From assembly GCF_016881005.1 (NCBI RefSeq), contig NZ_JACOPV010000020.1, positions 54,549 to 118,548 of the forward strand: DNA of 64,000 nucleotides, in the 5' to 3' direction. The notes beneath the pieces are model-generated. The model was not told where the DNA came from, made no database searches, and saw only the letters and a list, made by a program, of their open reading frames with translations. Every line of letters starts with the position of its first letter. The first letter of the stretch is position 1. The position numbers were made by a program, and so were the translations under genes. Of the stretch, positions 7,627 through 15,753 are shown one piece after another. Source of the DNA: Pseudomonas arcuscaelestis. GTDB taxonomy: Bacteria > Pseudomonadota > Gammaproteobacteria > Pseudomonadales > Pseudomonadaceae.

Positions 7627-8574
7627 ATGGACTTCAAAGACTATTACAAAATACTTGGCGTAGAGCCCAGTGCGGATGACAAGGCGATCAAGACCGCCTA
7701 CCGCAAGCTTGCGCGCAAGTATCACCCCGACGTCAGCAAAGAACGCGACGCCGAAGAAAAATTCAAGGAAGCCAACGAGGCCTATGAGGCCTTGAGCAAC
7801 CCGGAAAAACGCGCCGAGTACGACGAGCTGCGCAAGTACGGCCAGCATGGCCGTCCGTTCCAGGGGCCACCAGGCTGGGAAAACCGCAGTTCGGGCGGTT
7901 TCGAAGGGGGCGACTTTTCCGACTTCTTCAGCTCGATCTTCGGTGCACGTGGCGGCAACGGCAATCCTTTTGGCCGCGGCCAGCAACGTAGCGCCGGTCG
8001 GCGAGGGCAAGACGTGGAAATGGAACTGGCGATTTTCCTTGAGGAAACCCTGTCCGGCGAATCCAAGCAGATCAGCTTCCAGGTTCCGCAGTACAACGCC
8101 AACGGCCAGCGTACCGGTTTCACCACCAAGACCCTGAATGTAAAAATTCCGGCGGGTGTGACCGACGGCGAGAAAATTCGCCTTAAGGGCCAGGGTGCTT
8201 CGGGTATTGGCGGCGGCGCCAACGGCGACCTGTTCCTGACCGTGCGCATGGCACCGCACCCGCTGTTCGATGTCGAAGGTCACGACCTGATCATCACCGT
8301 GCCTCTGGCACCCTGGGAAGCCGCGCTTGGCACCAAGGTGGCGGTACCGACGCTGACCGGCAAGATCAACTTGACCATTCGTCCGGACAGCCAGAGTGGC
8401 CAGCGCCTGCGAGTCAAGGGCATGGGCCTGGCGAACAAGCAGGGCGAGCGTGGTGATCTCTACGCGCAGTTGAAAGTGGTAATGCCTAGCCAGAGCGACG
8501 ACGCAACCCGCGAGCTGTGGAGCAAGTTGGCGCAAAAGGCAGCGTTCAATCCGAGGACTCAATGGAGTAATTGA
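7627..8574 (+). CDS. cbpA: Curved-DNA-binding DnaJ-type co-chaperone CbpA
   Basis: A 315-residue class-II DnaJ homologue. The J domain covers residues 1-70 with the essential H-P-D tripeptide in K-Y-H-P-D-V-S. It is followed by a G/F-rich linker (about 85-125; G-G-F-E-G-G-D-F-S-D-F-F-S-S-I-F-G). Two C-terminal substrate-binding domains come next, with no zinc-finger cysteine repeats, which separates it from DnaJ. Known CbpA stimulates DnaK ATPase and binds curved DNA. The gene is followed two bases later by cbpM, its inhibitor, so the pair is an operon. A heat-shock-like promoter lies upstream. Confidence 0.95.
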   Translation: MDFKDYYKILGVEPSADDKAIKTAYRKLARKYHPDVSKERDAEEKFKEANEAYEALSNPEKRAEYDELRKYGQHGRPFQGPPGWENRSSGGFEGGDFSDFFSSIFGARGGNGNPFGRGQQRSAGRRGQDVEMELAIFLEETLSGESKQISFQVPQYNANGQRTGFTTKTLNVKIPAGVTDGEKIRLKGQGASGIGGGANGDLFLTVRMAPHPLFDVEGHDLIITVPLAPWEAALGTKVAVPTLTGKINLTIRPDSQSGQRLRVKGMGLANKQGERGDLYAQLKVVMPSQSDDATRELWSKLAQKAAFNPRTQWSN

Positions 8575-8576
8575 TC

Positions 8577-8882
8577 ATGCGCAGTACCCTGGTCGTTCAA
8601 CTGGACATGCAGACCCTTTGTCGGGAAGCCGATCTACCGGCGGCCTATGTGATCGAGATCGTCGAACACGGCATTGTTGAACCTTCCGGGCGAACGCCGG
8701 AAGAGTGGTTGTTTGACGATCAGGCTGCGGTGTTGGCCACGCGCGCGGCGAAACTGCAGCGCGAGCTTGAGCTTGAGTGGGAAGGGGTGGCCCTGGCCCT
8801 GGAGTTGCTGGAAGAGGTTCAGCAACTGCGCAGTGAGAACAGCATGCTCAAACAGCGCCTGGGCAGGTTTGTCCAAGACTGA
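8577..8882 (+). CDS. cbpM: Chaperone modulatory protein CbpM
   Basis: A 101-residue protein, the same length as E. coli CbpM. It has a MerR-like N-terminal HTH-type fold (L-C-R-E-A-D-L-P-A-A-Y-V-I-E-I-V-E-H-G-I) and a C-terminal Leu-rich helical part (A-L-E-L-L-E-E-V-Q-Q-L). CbpM binds the CbpA J domain and blocks its action on DnaK. The ATG at 8577 has GGAG at 8564-8567; a TTG two codons earlier overlaps the cbpA stop and is less likely. It is co-transcribed with cbpA and followed by a terminator-like hairpin. Confidence 0.93.
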   Translation: MRSTLVVQLDMQTLCREADLPAAYVIEIVEHGIVEPSGRTPEEWLFDDQAAVLATRAAKLQRELELEWEGVALALELLEEVQQLRSENSMLKQRLGRFVQD

Positions 8883-8898
8883 AAGGCGATCACACCCT

Positions 8899-8927
8899 CC
8901 GCGTGGGGACGGGCTAGTCCCCGCGAG
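8899..8927. terminator. Hairpin after cbpM, between convergent genes
   Basis: GCGTGGGGAC (8901-8910) pairs with GTCCCCGCG (8917-8925) around GGGCTA with one bulge. It sits between the ends of cbpM and a convergent GNAT gene. There is no T-run, so it is a probable but not classical terminator. Confidence 0.5.
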
Positions 8928-8930
8928 GCC

Positions 8931-9452
8931 TTACAGTAATTTGTAATACAGGGCTGTGGGCCGATAGCTGCCGTCCGGGCTGCAGGCGTACTGGGGAATT
9001 TCTCCGGCCTTGGTATAGCCAAGCGATTGATAGAATGCCTCGGCCCCAGACCCGGCCTCGGTATCGAGGTACAGCAAACCGCGCTGCTTCTGTCGTGCCG
9101 AGGCCTCCAGCGCCTGCATCAACTGCTGACCCAACCCCCGGCGCCGTGCCGAGCTATGCACCAGCAACTTTTGCACCTCGGCGCGGTTCAGGCCGTTGAG
9201 CTTCTGGCACAGCCCCAACTGTACACTGCCCAGTACTTCCTGGTTGTTGCTGACAACCCAAAGCAGAAGCTCACCGCTGATCATGCGCTGTTTGACTTCA
9301 TCGAGGTAGCTGTTGGCCTGCTGCGCATCAATGTGTTCCAGAAAGCCTACCGAGGCGCCGTGGCGTACGGCATCAAGCAGCAACGTCAGCAGACCGTCGC
9401 GGTAGTGAGTAAAGCTTTCATGGGTGACACGATTGAGGTGCGCTGCATTCAT
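8931..9452 (-). CDS. GNAT-family N-acetyltransferase
   Basis: A 173-residue GNAT protein. The acetyl-CoA-binding motif A is seen as V-Q-K-L-L-V-H-S-S-A-R-R-R-G-L-G-Q-Q-L-M (R-x-x-G-x-G/A), followed by L-Y-L-D-T-E-A-G-S-G-A-E-A-F-Y-Q-S-L-G-Y (motif B). The acceptor substrate cannot be read from sequence. The start lies 6 bases after the end of the next acetyltransferase, with GGAG within the intergene, so both are probably translated from one transcript together with urtABCDE. From memory, related GNAT genes lie among the urease genes in P. putida. Confidence 0.85.
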   Translation of the reverse strand: MNAAHLNRVTHESFTHYRDGLLTLLLDAVRHGASVGFLEHIDAQQANSYLDEVKQRMISGELLLWVVSNNQEVLGSVQLGLCQKLNGLNRAEVQKLLVHSSARRRGLGQQLMQALEASARQKQRGLLYLDTEAGSGAEAFYQSLGYTKAGEIPQYACSPDGSYRPTALYYKLL

Positions 9453-9458
9453 AAAGCT

Positions 9459-9989
9459 TCACTCCAATGAGCGTGGGGAGGCGCCGGGGTTGAGGATCAA
9501 CTGCATAAAGGTCAGGTCGAGCCAGCGCCCGAACTTGACGCCCACCTGTGGCATCTGCCCGTTGAGGGTAAAACCCAGGCGCTCGTGCACACGGATAGAG
9601 GCCGCGTTGCCGCTCTCGATGGCGGCGACCATCACATGCTTGTCGCACGCTCGGGCGCGCTCGATCAGTGCCTCCATCAGCGTGGGGCCCAGGCCGTTGC
9701 CGCGTTGATCGTTGCGGATGTACACCGAGTGTTCGACCGTATGGCGAAAGCCTTCAAAGGGTCGCCAGTCACCGAATGAAGCATAGCCGAGCACTTCACC
9801 GCTGATGCTGTCCGCCGCCACCAGAATCGGGTATCGCTGGGCCTGGCGGGCATCGAACCAGGCTTGGCGATTGGCTAGATCAACGGGTTGTTCATTCCAG
9901 ATCGCCGTGGTGTTGAGCACGGCGTCGTTGTAGATGTCGCGAATGCCCGGCAGATCGGCAGTTCCGGCGTCACGAATCAGATAAGTCAT
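9459..9989 (-). CDS. Phosphinothricin/methionine-sulfone-type N-acetyltransferase
   Basis: A 176-residue GNAT enzyme of the PAT/MnaT/MddA group. The N-terminus (I-R-D-A-G-T-A-D-L-P-G-I-R-D-I-Y-N-D-A-V) and N-T-T-A-I-W-N-E-Q-P are characteristic, and motif A is Y-I-R-N-D-Q-R-G-N-G-L-G. Family members acetylate the alpha-amino group of phosphinothricin, methionine sulfone and methionine sulfoximine, detoxifying these glutamine-synthetase inhibitors. From memory, the PAO1 homologue PA4866 lies between ureA and ureB; here it directly follows urtE. It is the sixth gene of a likely urt operon. Confidence 0.85.
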   Translation of the reverse strand: MTYLIRDAGTADLPGIRDIYNDAVLNTTAIWNEQPVDLANRQAWFDARQAQRYPILVAADSISGEVLGYASFGDWRPFEGFRHTVEHSVYIRNDQRGNGLGPTLMEALIERARACDKHVMVAAIESGNAASIRVHERLGFTLNGQMPQVGVKFGRWLDLTFMQLILNPGASPRSLE

Positions 9990-10025
9990 GGCAGCTTCTC
10001 GGACGTTTGCAAAATAGTGCTCAGG

Positions 10026-10724
10026 TTAAATGGTTACCAGGCCGCGTACACCTTCGGCCTCCATGTTTTCGCCGCGTCCGGCCTGCACAATTTCGCCCCG
10101 GGACATCACCAGGTACTGGTCGGCAAGCTCGGCGGCAAAGTCGTAGAACTGCTCGACCAGCAGGATGGCCATGTCCCCCCGGGCGGCCAGCTTACTGATA
10201 ACCGCACCGATCTCCTTGATGACCGAAGGTTGGATACCTTCGGTAGGCTCATCGAGGATCAGTAAGCGGGGCTGACTGGCCAGGGCGCGGCCGATTGCCA
10301 GTTGCTGTTGCTGGCCACCGGATAAGTCCCCACCACGGCGGTGCTTCATTTGCAGCAGGACCGGGAACAGCTCATAGATGAATGGCGGGACGCTTTTGGC
10401 CTGACTGGCGCCGAAGCGCGACAGCCCCATCAGCAGGTTTTCTTCAACGCTCAAACGCGGAAAAATCTCCCGGCCCTGAGGTACATAGGCAATCCCGGCC
10501 TGCACGCGCTGGTGTGGCTTGAGTGCGGTGATGGTCTTGCCTTCCCAGTGCACGCTACCTTCGCGGGTGGGCAACAGGCCCATCAGGCAGCGCAGCAACG
10601 TGGTCTTGCCAACACCGTTGCGACCTAGCAGGCAGGTGACCTCACCCACCTTGGCCTCGAACGACAGGCCGCGAAGAATATGGCTGCCACCGTAATATTG
10701 GTGCAGAGAGTCGATTTTCAGCAT
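10026..10724 (-). CDS. urtE: Urea ABC transporter ATP-binding protein UrtE
   Basis: A 232-residue ABC ATPase of the LivF type. Walker A is G-R-N-G-V-G-K-T-T-L near residue 37, the ABC signature is L-S-G-G-Q-Q-Q-Q-L-A, and Walker B is L-L-I-L-D-E-P-T-E-G-I-Q-P-S. The last stretch E-G-I-Q-P-S-V-I and the start M-L-K-I-D-S-L-H-Q-Y-Y-G-G-S-H-I-L are typical of UrtE. It energises urea uptake with UrtD on the cytoplasmic face of UrtB/UrtC. It lies 31 bases after urtD in the urtABCDE operon. Confidence 0.93.
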   Translation of the reverse strand: MLKIDSLHQYYGGSHILRGLSFEAKVGEVTCLLGRNGVGKTTLLRCLMGLLPTREGSVHWEGKTITALKPHQRVQAGIAYVPQGREIFPRLSVEENLLMGLSRFGASQAKSVPPFIYELFPVLLQMKHRRGGDLSGGQQQQLAIGRALASQPRLLILDEPTEGIQPSVIKEIGAVISKLAARGDMAILLVEQFYDFAAELADQYLVMSRGEIVQAGRGENMEAEGVRGLVTI

Positions 10725-10755
10725 GTAGTTGTCCTTGCCCCGCGATAGGGTCGAA

Positions 10756-11616
10756 TCAGCGCCCCAGATAAACCTCGATCACCCGATCATCTGCCTGCAC
10801 CTGCTCAAGCGAGCCTTCGGCCAGCACGCTGCCTTGATGCAGCACCGTGACATGGTCGGCAATGCTGCCGACAAAGCCCATGTCGTGCTCCACCACCATC
10901 AGCGAATGCTTGCCCGCCAGGCCCTTGAACAGTTCGGCGGTGAACTCGGTTTCGGCGTCGGTCATGCCCGCCACTGGCTCGTCGAGCAGCAGCAGTTGTG
11001 GGTCCTGCATCAACAGCATGCCGATTTCCAGAAATTGCTTTTGGCCATGCGAGAGCAAGCCGGCCGGGCGCTGAGCTTGGGTGTGCAGGCGAATGGTGTG
11101 CAGGACTTCGTCGATACGGTCCTTCTGCTCGCCGTTCAAGCGTGCGAGCAGGCTCGCCATTACCGACTTGTCAGCCTTCTGCGCCAGCTCCAGGTTCTCG
11201 AACACACTCAAGGCTTCGAACACCGTGGGCTTCTGGAACTTGCGGCCAATACCGGCCTGGGCGATCTGCACTTCGCTCATGCGGGTCAGATCCAGGGTTT
11301 CGCCAAACCAGGCCATGCCTGTTGTTGGCCGGGTCTTGCCGGTAATCACATCCATCAGCGTGGTTTTACCGGCGCCGTTGGGGCCAATGATGCAGCGCAA
11401 CTCACCGACGCCGATGTACAGATTCAGGGCGTTGAGTGCCTTGAAACCGTCGAAGCTGACACTGATGTCCTCAAGGGTCAGGACGGTGCCGTGCCGTGTA
11501 TCCAGACCTTCGCCTCGCGCTTGCCCAAGACCGATGGCCTCGCGCCCGCTACCTGCACCAAGGACCGGTTCGAGCATGAATTCCAGATGGACTGGCGGCA
11601 GGGGTATCGCTCTCAT
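10756..11616 (-). CDS. urtD: Urea ABC transporter ATP-binding protein UrtD
   Basis: A 286-residue ABC ATPase of the LivG type. An N-terminal extension of about 40 residues precedes the ABC core, as in other Pseudomonas UrtD proteins. Walker A is I-G-P-N-G-A-G-K-T-T, the signature region is L-L-S-H-G-Q-K-Q-F-L-E-I-G, and Walker B is L-L-L-L-D-E-P-V-A-G-M-T-D. The D-E-P-V-A-G-M-T-D-x-E-T/E stretch is UrtD-like. The start codon overlaps the stop of urtC (ATGA), indicating translational coupling. Confidence 0.93.
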   Translation of the reverse strand: MRAIPLPPVHLEFMLEPVLGAGSGREAIGLGQARGEGLDTRHGTVLTLEDISVSFDGFKALNALNLYIGVGELRCIIGPNGAGKTTLMDVITGKTRPTTGMAWFGETLDLTRMSEVQIAQAGIGRKFQKPTVFEALSVFENLELAQKADKSVMASLLARLNGEQKDRIDEVLHTIRLHTQAQRPAGLLSHGQKQFLEIGMLLMQDPQLLLLDEPVAGMTDAETEFTAELFKGLAGKHSLMVVEHDMGFVGSIADHVTVLHQGSVLAEGSLEQVQADDRVIEVYLGR

Positions 11617-12692
11617 TGTTCACCTCGTTTCTTCAACAGCCCGACCACCCCTTTGGGCAGGTACAGGGTGACCAGAATGAACAGCGCCCCCAGGCAGAAC
11701 AGCCAGTACTCGGGGAACGCCACGGTGAACCAGCTCTTCATGCCGTTGACCAGGCCTGCGCCCAGCAGCGGGCCGATCAGGGTGCCGCGACCGCCCAGGG
11801 CCACCCACACTGCAGCCTCGATGGAGTTGGTCGGCGACATCTCGCTGGGGTTGATAATGCCTACCTGCGGCACATACAGCGCCCCAGCCAAGCCACAGAG
11901 CACGGCGCTGAGTACCCAGACAAACAGCTTGAATCCCCGTGGATCGTAGCCACAGAACATCAAGCGGTTTTCGGCATCGCGTAGCGCGGTCAGCACCCGG
12001 CCGAACTTGCTTCGCGCCAGGCGCCAGCCCAGGTAAAGGCTCAGTACCAGTAATGCGACAGTCAGCAGGAACAGCACCGCGCGGGTGCTTTGCGCGGTGA
12101 TCTGAAAACCGAGAATACTGCGAAAGTTGGTGAAGCCATTGTTGCCACCGAAGCCGGTTTCATTGCGAAAGAACAGCAACATCCCGGCGAACGTCAGGGC
12201 CTGGGTCATGATCGAGAAGTACACCCCCTTGATGCGCGAGCGGAAGGCGAAGAAGCCAAACACCAACGCCAGCAAACCAGGTGCCAGCACTACCAGGCAC
12301 AGGGCCCAGGCAAAGTGCTGGGTACCCGCCCAATACCAGGGCAGTTCGGTCCAGGACAAGAAGGTCATGAATGCTGGCAAGCCATCACCCGCGGCTTCGC
12401 GCATCAGGTACATGCCCATCGCATAGCCGCCGAGGGCAAAGAAGAGGCCGTGCCCCAGTGAAAGCATGCCTGCATAGCCCCAGACCAGATCAAGTGCCAG
12501 GGCAACAATGGCGTAGCAGAGGATCTTGCCGACCAGCGTCAGGGTGTAGGCCGACACCTGCAGGCTGTGCCCCTCGGGCAGCAACGACAGCAACGGCAAG
12601 GCCAGCAATACCAACAGGACCATAGCGCCAACCGCCAGGGTCCAACGCGCGCCGGCCTTCTGGCTGGCGATAACAAGCAGAGGCTGGTTCAT
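11613..12692 (-). CDS. urtC: Urea ABC transporter permease UrtC
   Basis: A 359-residue LivM-type permease with about nine to ten membrane segments. Typical features are the early A-L-D-L-V-W-G-Y-A-G-M-L-S-L-G-H-G-L-F-F-A-L-G-G-Y-A-M-G block and, near the C-terminus, V-W-V-A-L-G-G-R-G-T-L-I-G-P-L-L-G-A, the cytoplasmic coupling segment. It forms the channel with UrtB. Its ATG shares one base with the urtB stop codon, and its end overlaps urtD by 4 bases, so the genes are tightly coupled. Confidence 0.93.
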   Translation of the reverse strand: MNQPLLVIASQKAGARWTLAVGAMVLLVLLALPLLSLLPEGHSLQVSAYTLTLVGKILCYAIVALALDLVWGYAGMLSLGHGLFFALGGYAMGMYLMREAAGDGLPAFMTFLSWTELPWYWAGTQHFAWALCLVVLAPGLLALVFGFFAFRSRIKGVYFSIMTQALTFAGMLLFFRNETGFGGNNGFTNFRSILGFQITAQSTRAVLFLLTVALLVLSLYLGWRLARSKFGRVLTALRDAENRLMFCGYDPRGFKLFVWVLSAVLCGLAGALYVPQVGIINPSEMSPTNSIEAAVWVALGGRGTLIGPLLGAGLVNGMKSWFTVAFPEYWLFCLGALFILVTLYLPKGVVGLLKKRGEQ

Positions 12693-14188
12693 CAGTCGAT
12701 TACCCGTCCCTTGAGTGCGAAGAGACCTTGCGGGCGTTTCTGGATGAACAGAATGATCAGCGCAAGGATGAGGATCTTGCCGAGCACAGCACCGATCTGC
12801 GGCTCCAGCAGTTTGTTGGCGATACCCAGGCCGAATGCCGCCCAGAGGCTGCCTGCCAGTTGGCCGACGCCCCCAAGTACCACCACCAGGAAAGAGTCGA
12901 TGATGTAGCTCTGGCCGAGGTCCGGGCCGACGTTGCCAACCTGGCTCAGGGCAACCCCCCCAAGCCCGGCAATGCCGGATCCCAGGCCAAACGCGAGCAT
13001 GTCCACGCGCCCGGTGGGTACGCCGCAGCAGGCCGCCATGTTGCGGTTCTGGGTGACGGCGCGCACGTTCAGGCCCAGGCGCGTGCGGTTGAGCAGCAGC
13101 CAGGTCAGCAACACCACGAACAGGGCGAAGCCGATGATCACCAAGCGGCTGTAGGGCAGGACAAGATTGGGCAGCACCTGAATTCCGCCAGAGAGCCAGC
13201 CAGGATTGGCCACTTCGACGTTTTGCGCGCCGAACAACAGGCGTATGGCCTGGATCAGGATCAGGCTGATACCCCAGGTAGCCAACAGGGTTTCCAAAGG
13301 TCGCCCATATAGATGGCGGATCACCGTGCGTTCCAGCAACATGCCCACGCCGGCACTGACGCAGAAGGCCACGGGCAAGGCGATCAGCGGGTAGAACTCG
13401 ATGGCGCTCGGCGCGTAGCGTTGCAGCACAACCTGCACCACGTAGGTGGCATAGGCGCCGAGCATCAGCATTTCACCGTGGGCCATGTTGATCACCCCGA
13501 GCAGGCCGAAAGTGATCGCCAGCCCCAAGGCTGCCAGCAGCAGAATCGAGCCCAGTGACAGGCCACTGAATGCCTGGCCGAGCAGCTCGCCAATCAACAA
13601 CTTGCGCTTGACCTGGGCCAGGCTGGTTTCGGCAGCGGTGCGCACCTTGCTGTCGCTTTCTACGCCCGCTTCGAGCAAGGCTTCAAGCCGCGTACGGGCC
13701 ATGGGGTCGCCGGTTTCACCGAGCAGGCGCACCGCCGCAAGGCGTACGGCAGGGTCGCCGGCAACCAGTTGCAGATTGGCCAGCGCCAGCCCGAGGGCGG
13801 CATGTACGGCGGCGTCTGCTTCGCTGGCGAAACGCCGGTCGAGGAACGCTACTTGTGCGGGCTGCGCACTTTTCTGCAACTGCTGGGCGGCAGCCAGGCG
13901 TACCTGGGCGTCATTGCTGAGCAGTTGGTGGCTGGCCAGGGCGTTATTCACAAGGCCGCGCAGTCGGTTGTTAAGGCGCAGCTTGCGCGAGTCGGTGGCG
14001 CTCAGGCGGCCTTGCTGCAGTTGAGTGAGCAGTTCAAGCCGGGCAGGGTCCGGTTGCGCTGCCCAGTCCTGAAGCAAGCGAGCCTGCTCGTTGGCTTTGG
14101 CTGCAATGAAGTAGTCGGCATCGCTGGCCTGGGCGCTGAAGGGCAGCAGCAAGAGACCGAAGAAAAGGCACCAGAGAGCCTTGGGCAT
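12692..14188 (-). CDS. urtB: Urea ABC transporter permease UrtB
   Basis: A 498-residue protein with a LivH-type permease in its C-terminal ~290 residues (G-L-A-I-T-F-G-L-L-G-V-I-N-M-A-H-G-E-M-L-M-L-G, and V-V-V-L-G-G-V-G-Q-L-A-G-S). It has a signal peptide (M-P-K-A-L-W-C-L-F-F-G, cut near A-Q-A-S) and about 180 Ala/Leu/Gln-rich helical residues resembling HEAT repeats, probably periplasmic. This long N-terminal part is a known feature of many UrtB proteins. Second gene of the urt operon; the gap to urtA contains a REP element. Confidence 0.92.
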   Translation of the reverse strand: MPKALWCLFFGLLLLPFSAQASDADYFIAAKANEQARLLQDWAAQPDPARLELLTQLQQGRLSATDSRKLRLNNRLRGLVNNALASHQLLSNDAQVRLAAAQQLQKSAQPAQVAFLDRRFASEADAAVHAALGLALANLQLVAGDPAVRLAAVRLLGETGDPMARTRLEALLEAGVESDSKVRTAAETSLAQVKRKLLIGELLGQAFSGLSLGSILLLAALGLAITFGLLGVINMAHGEMLMLGAYATYVVQVVLQRYAPSAIEFYPLIALPVAFCVSAGVGMLLERTVIRHLYGRPLETLLATWGISLILIQAIRLLFGAQNVEVANPGWLSGGIQVLPNLVLPYSRLVIIGFALFVVLLTWLLLNRTRLGLNVRAVTQNRNMAACCGVPTGRVDMLAFGLGSGIAGLGGVALSQVGNVGPDLGQSYIIDSFLVVVLGGVGQLAGSLWAAFGLGIANKLLEPQIGAVLGKILILALIILFIQKRPQGLFALKGRVID

Positions 14189-14220
14189 GACAATGTCCTT
14201 GTGGTGTGGGTGGGGGCGCT

Positions 14221-14250
14221 ATCGCGGGGCAAACCCGCTCCCACAGGCGG
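14221..14250. repeat. REP-like element between urtA and urtB
   Basis: GCGGG (14224-14228), loop, CCCGC (14234-14238), followed by TCCCACAGGCGG, has the shape of a Pseudomonas REP. It lies in the 95-bp gap between urtA and urtB, where REPs often set a higher level for the upstream binding-protein mRNA. Confidence 0.55.
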
Positions 14251-14283
14251 TCGCGGTGGTAGCGGGCGTGCTCAGCGATTGGC

Positions 14284-15549
14284 TCAGTTACCCTTCACCG
14301 CATAGTCCGGTCGCTTGTCATTGCCGGGGATAAACGGGCTCCAGGGTTGCGCACGCAGCGGCTGCTCGGTTTCCCAGACCACATTGAACTGACCGTCGTC
14401 CTGGATTTCGCCGATCATCACCGGCTTGTGCAGGTGGTGGTTGGTCTTGTCCATGGTCAGGGTGTAGCCCGACGGGGCCTTGAAGCTTTGCCCGGCCAGG
14501 GCTTCGCGGACCTTGTCGACGTCAGTGGACTTGGCCTTTTCCACCGCCTGGGCCCACATGTGGATGCCGACGTAAGTGGCTTCCATCGGGTCGTTGGTTA
14601 CCGCCTTGTCGGCGCCCGGCAGATTCTTGGCCTTGGCGTAGGCCTTCCAGTCACTGACGAATTGGCTGTTGACCGGGTTTTCCACTGACTCGAAGTAGTT
14701 CCACGCGGCCAGATGCCCGACCAACGGTTTGGTATCGATGCCGCGCAACTCTTCTTCACCTACCGAGAAGGCCACCACTGGCACGTCGGTAGCTTTCAGG
14801 CCCTGGTTGGCCAACTCTTTGTAGAACGGCACGTTGGAGTCGCCGTTGACCGTGGAAATCACTGCGGTCTTGCCGCCTGCAGAGAATTTTTTGATATTGG
14901 CAACAATGGTCTGGTAATCGCTGTGGCCGAAGGGGGTGTAGACCTCTTCTATGTCCTTGTCTGCTACGCCTTTGCTGTGCAGGAAGGCGCGCAGGATTTT
15001 GTTGGTGGTGCGCGGGTAGACATAGTCGGTGCCGAGCAGGAAGTAGCGCTTGGCCGCGCCGCCGTCTTCGCTCATCAGGTACTCCACTGCCGGAATCGCC
15101 TGCTGATTAGGCGCAGCACCGGTGTAGAACACGTTGGGCGACATTTCTTCACCCTCGTACTGTACGGGGTAGAACAGCAGGCCGTTGAGCTCCTCGAACA
15201 CCGGCAGTACCGATTTGCGCGACACCGAGGTCCAGCAACCGAAGACCACCGCGACCTTGTCCTGGGTCAGCAACTGGCGGCCTTTCTCGGCGAACAGCGG
15301 CCAGTTCGATGCCGGATCGACCACCACCGCCTCGAGCATCTTGCCGTTGACGCCGCCCTTGGCATTGATTTGCTCGATGGTCATCAAGGCCATGTCCTTG
15401 AGCGAAGTCTCGGAGATCGCCATGGTCCCGGACAGCGAATGCAGGATGCCGACCTTGATGGTCTCGGCGGCCTGGATACTCCAGCTCAGCCCCATCGCCG
15501 CGATGGACGCGCTGAGGGTGAATGCCTTGATCAGACTGCGACGCTTCAT
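14284..15549 (-). CDS. urtA: Urea ABC transporter substrate-binding protein UrtA
   Basis: A 421-residue periplasmic binding protein of the LivJ/UrtA class. The N-terminal signal has a K-R-R-S-L-I-K motif that resembles a twin-arginine signal, then a hydrophobic stretch ending A-Q-A-A. The mature part starts E-T-I-K-V-G-I-L-H-S-L-S-G-T-M-A-I-S-E, the typical UrtA start, and includes K-A-V-T-N-D-P-M-E-A-T-Y-V-G-I-H-M-W. It captures urea (or short-chain amides) and passes it to UrtBC. The start at 15549 is chosen because the longer frame upstream lacks a signal peptide. First gene of the operon; the 204-bp gap to cycA should hold its promoter, though none could be picked with confidence. Confidence 0.93.
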   Translation of the reverse strand: MKRRSLIKAFTLSASIAAMGLSWSIQAAETIKVGILHSLSGTMAISETSLKDMALMTIEQINAKGGVNGKMLEAVVVDPASNWPLFAEKGRQLLTQDKVAVVFGCWTSVSRKSVLPVFEELNGLLFYPVQYEGEEMSPNVFYTGAAPNQQAIPAVEYLMSEDGGAAKRYFLLGTDYVYPRTTNKILRAFLHSKGVADKDIEEVYTPFGHSDYQTIVANIKKFSAGGKTAVISTVNGDSNVPFYKELANQGLKATDVPVVAFSVGEEELRGIDTKPLVGHLAAWNYFESVENPVNSQFVSDWKAYAKAKNLPGADKAVTNDPMEATYVGIHMWAQAVEKAKSTDVDKVREALAGQSFKAPSGYTLTMDKTNHHLHKPVMIGEIQDDGQFNVVWETEQPLRAQPWSPFIPGNDKRPDYAVKGN

Positions 15550-15753
15550 AGTGCTCTCTCCGATGAGTTCGAATGTGCGGTAAGGCAGATGGCGACTTCT
15601 GGAGAGAGCTTTAGCAAGGGCTGTGCCGGAACCTGCAAGGGCTCTGGCACGGGCGTCAGGAGATGGAAAGGCGAAAATCTGCACCGGCCTGGGGCTTTAT
15701 CCGACAGGCGGTGCAGCCGATTGCGCTGCGTTGGTGCGCAACCGGCTTGAGGA

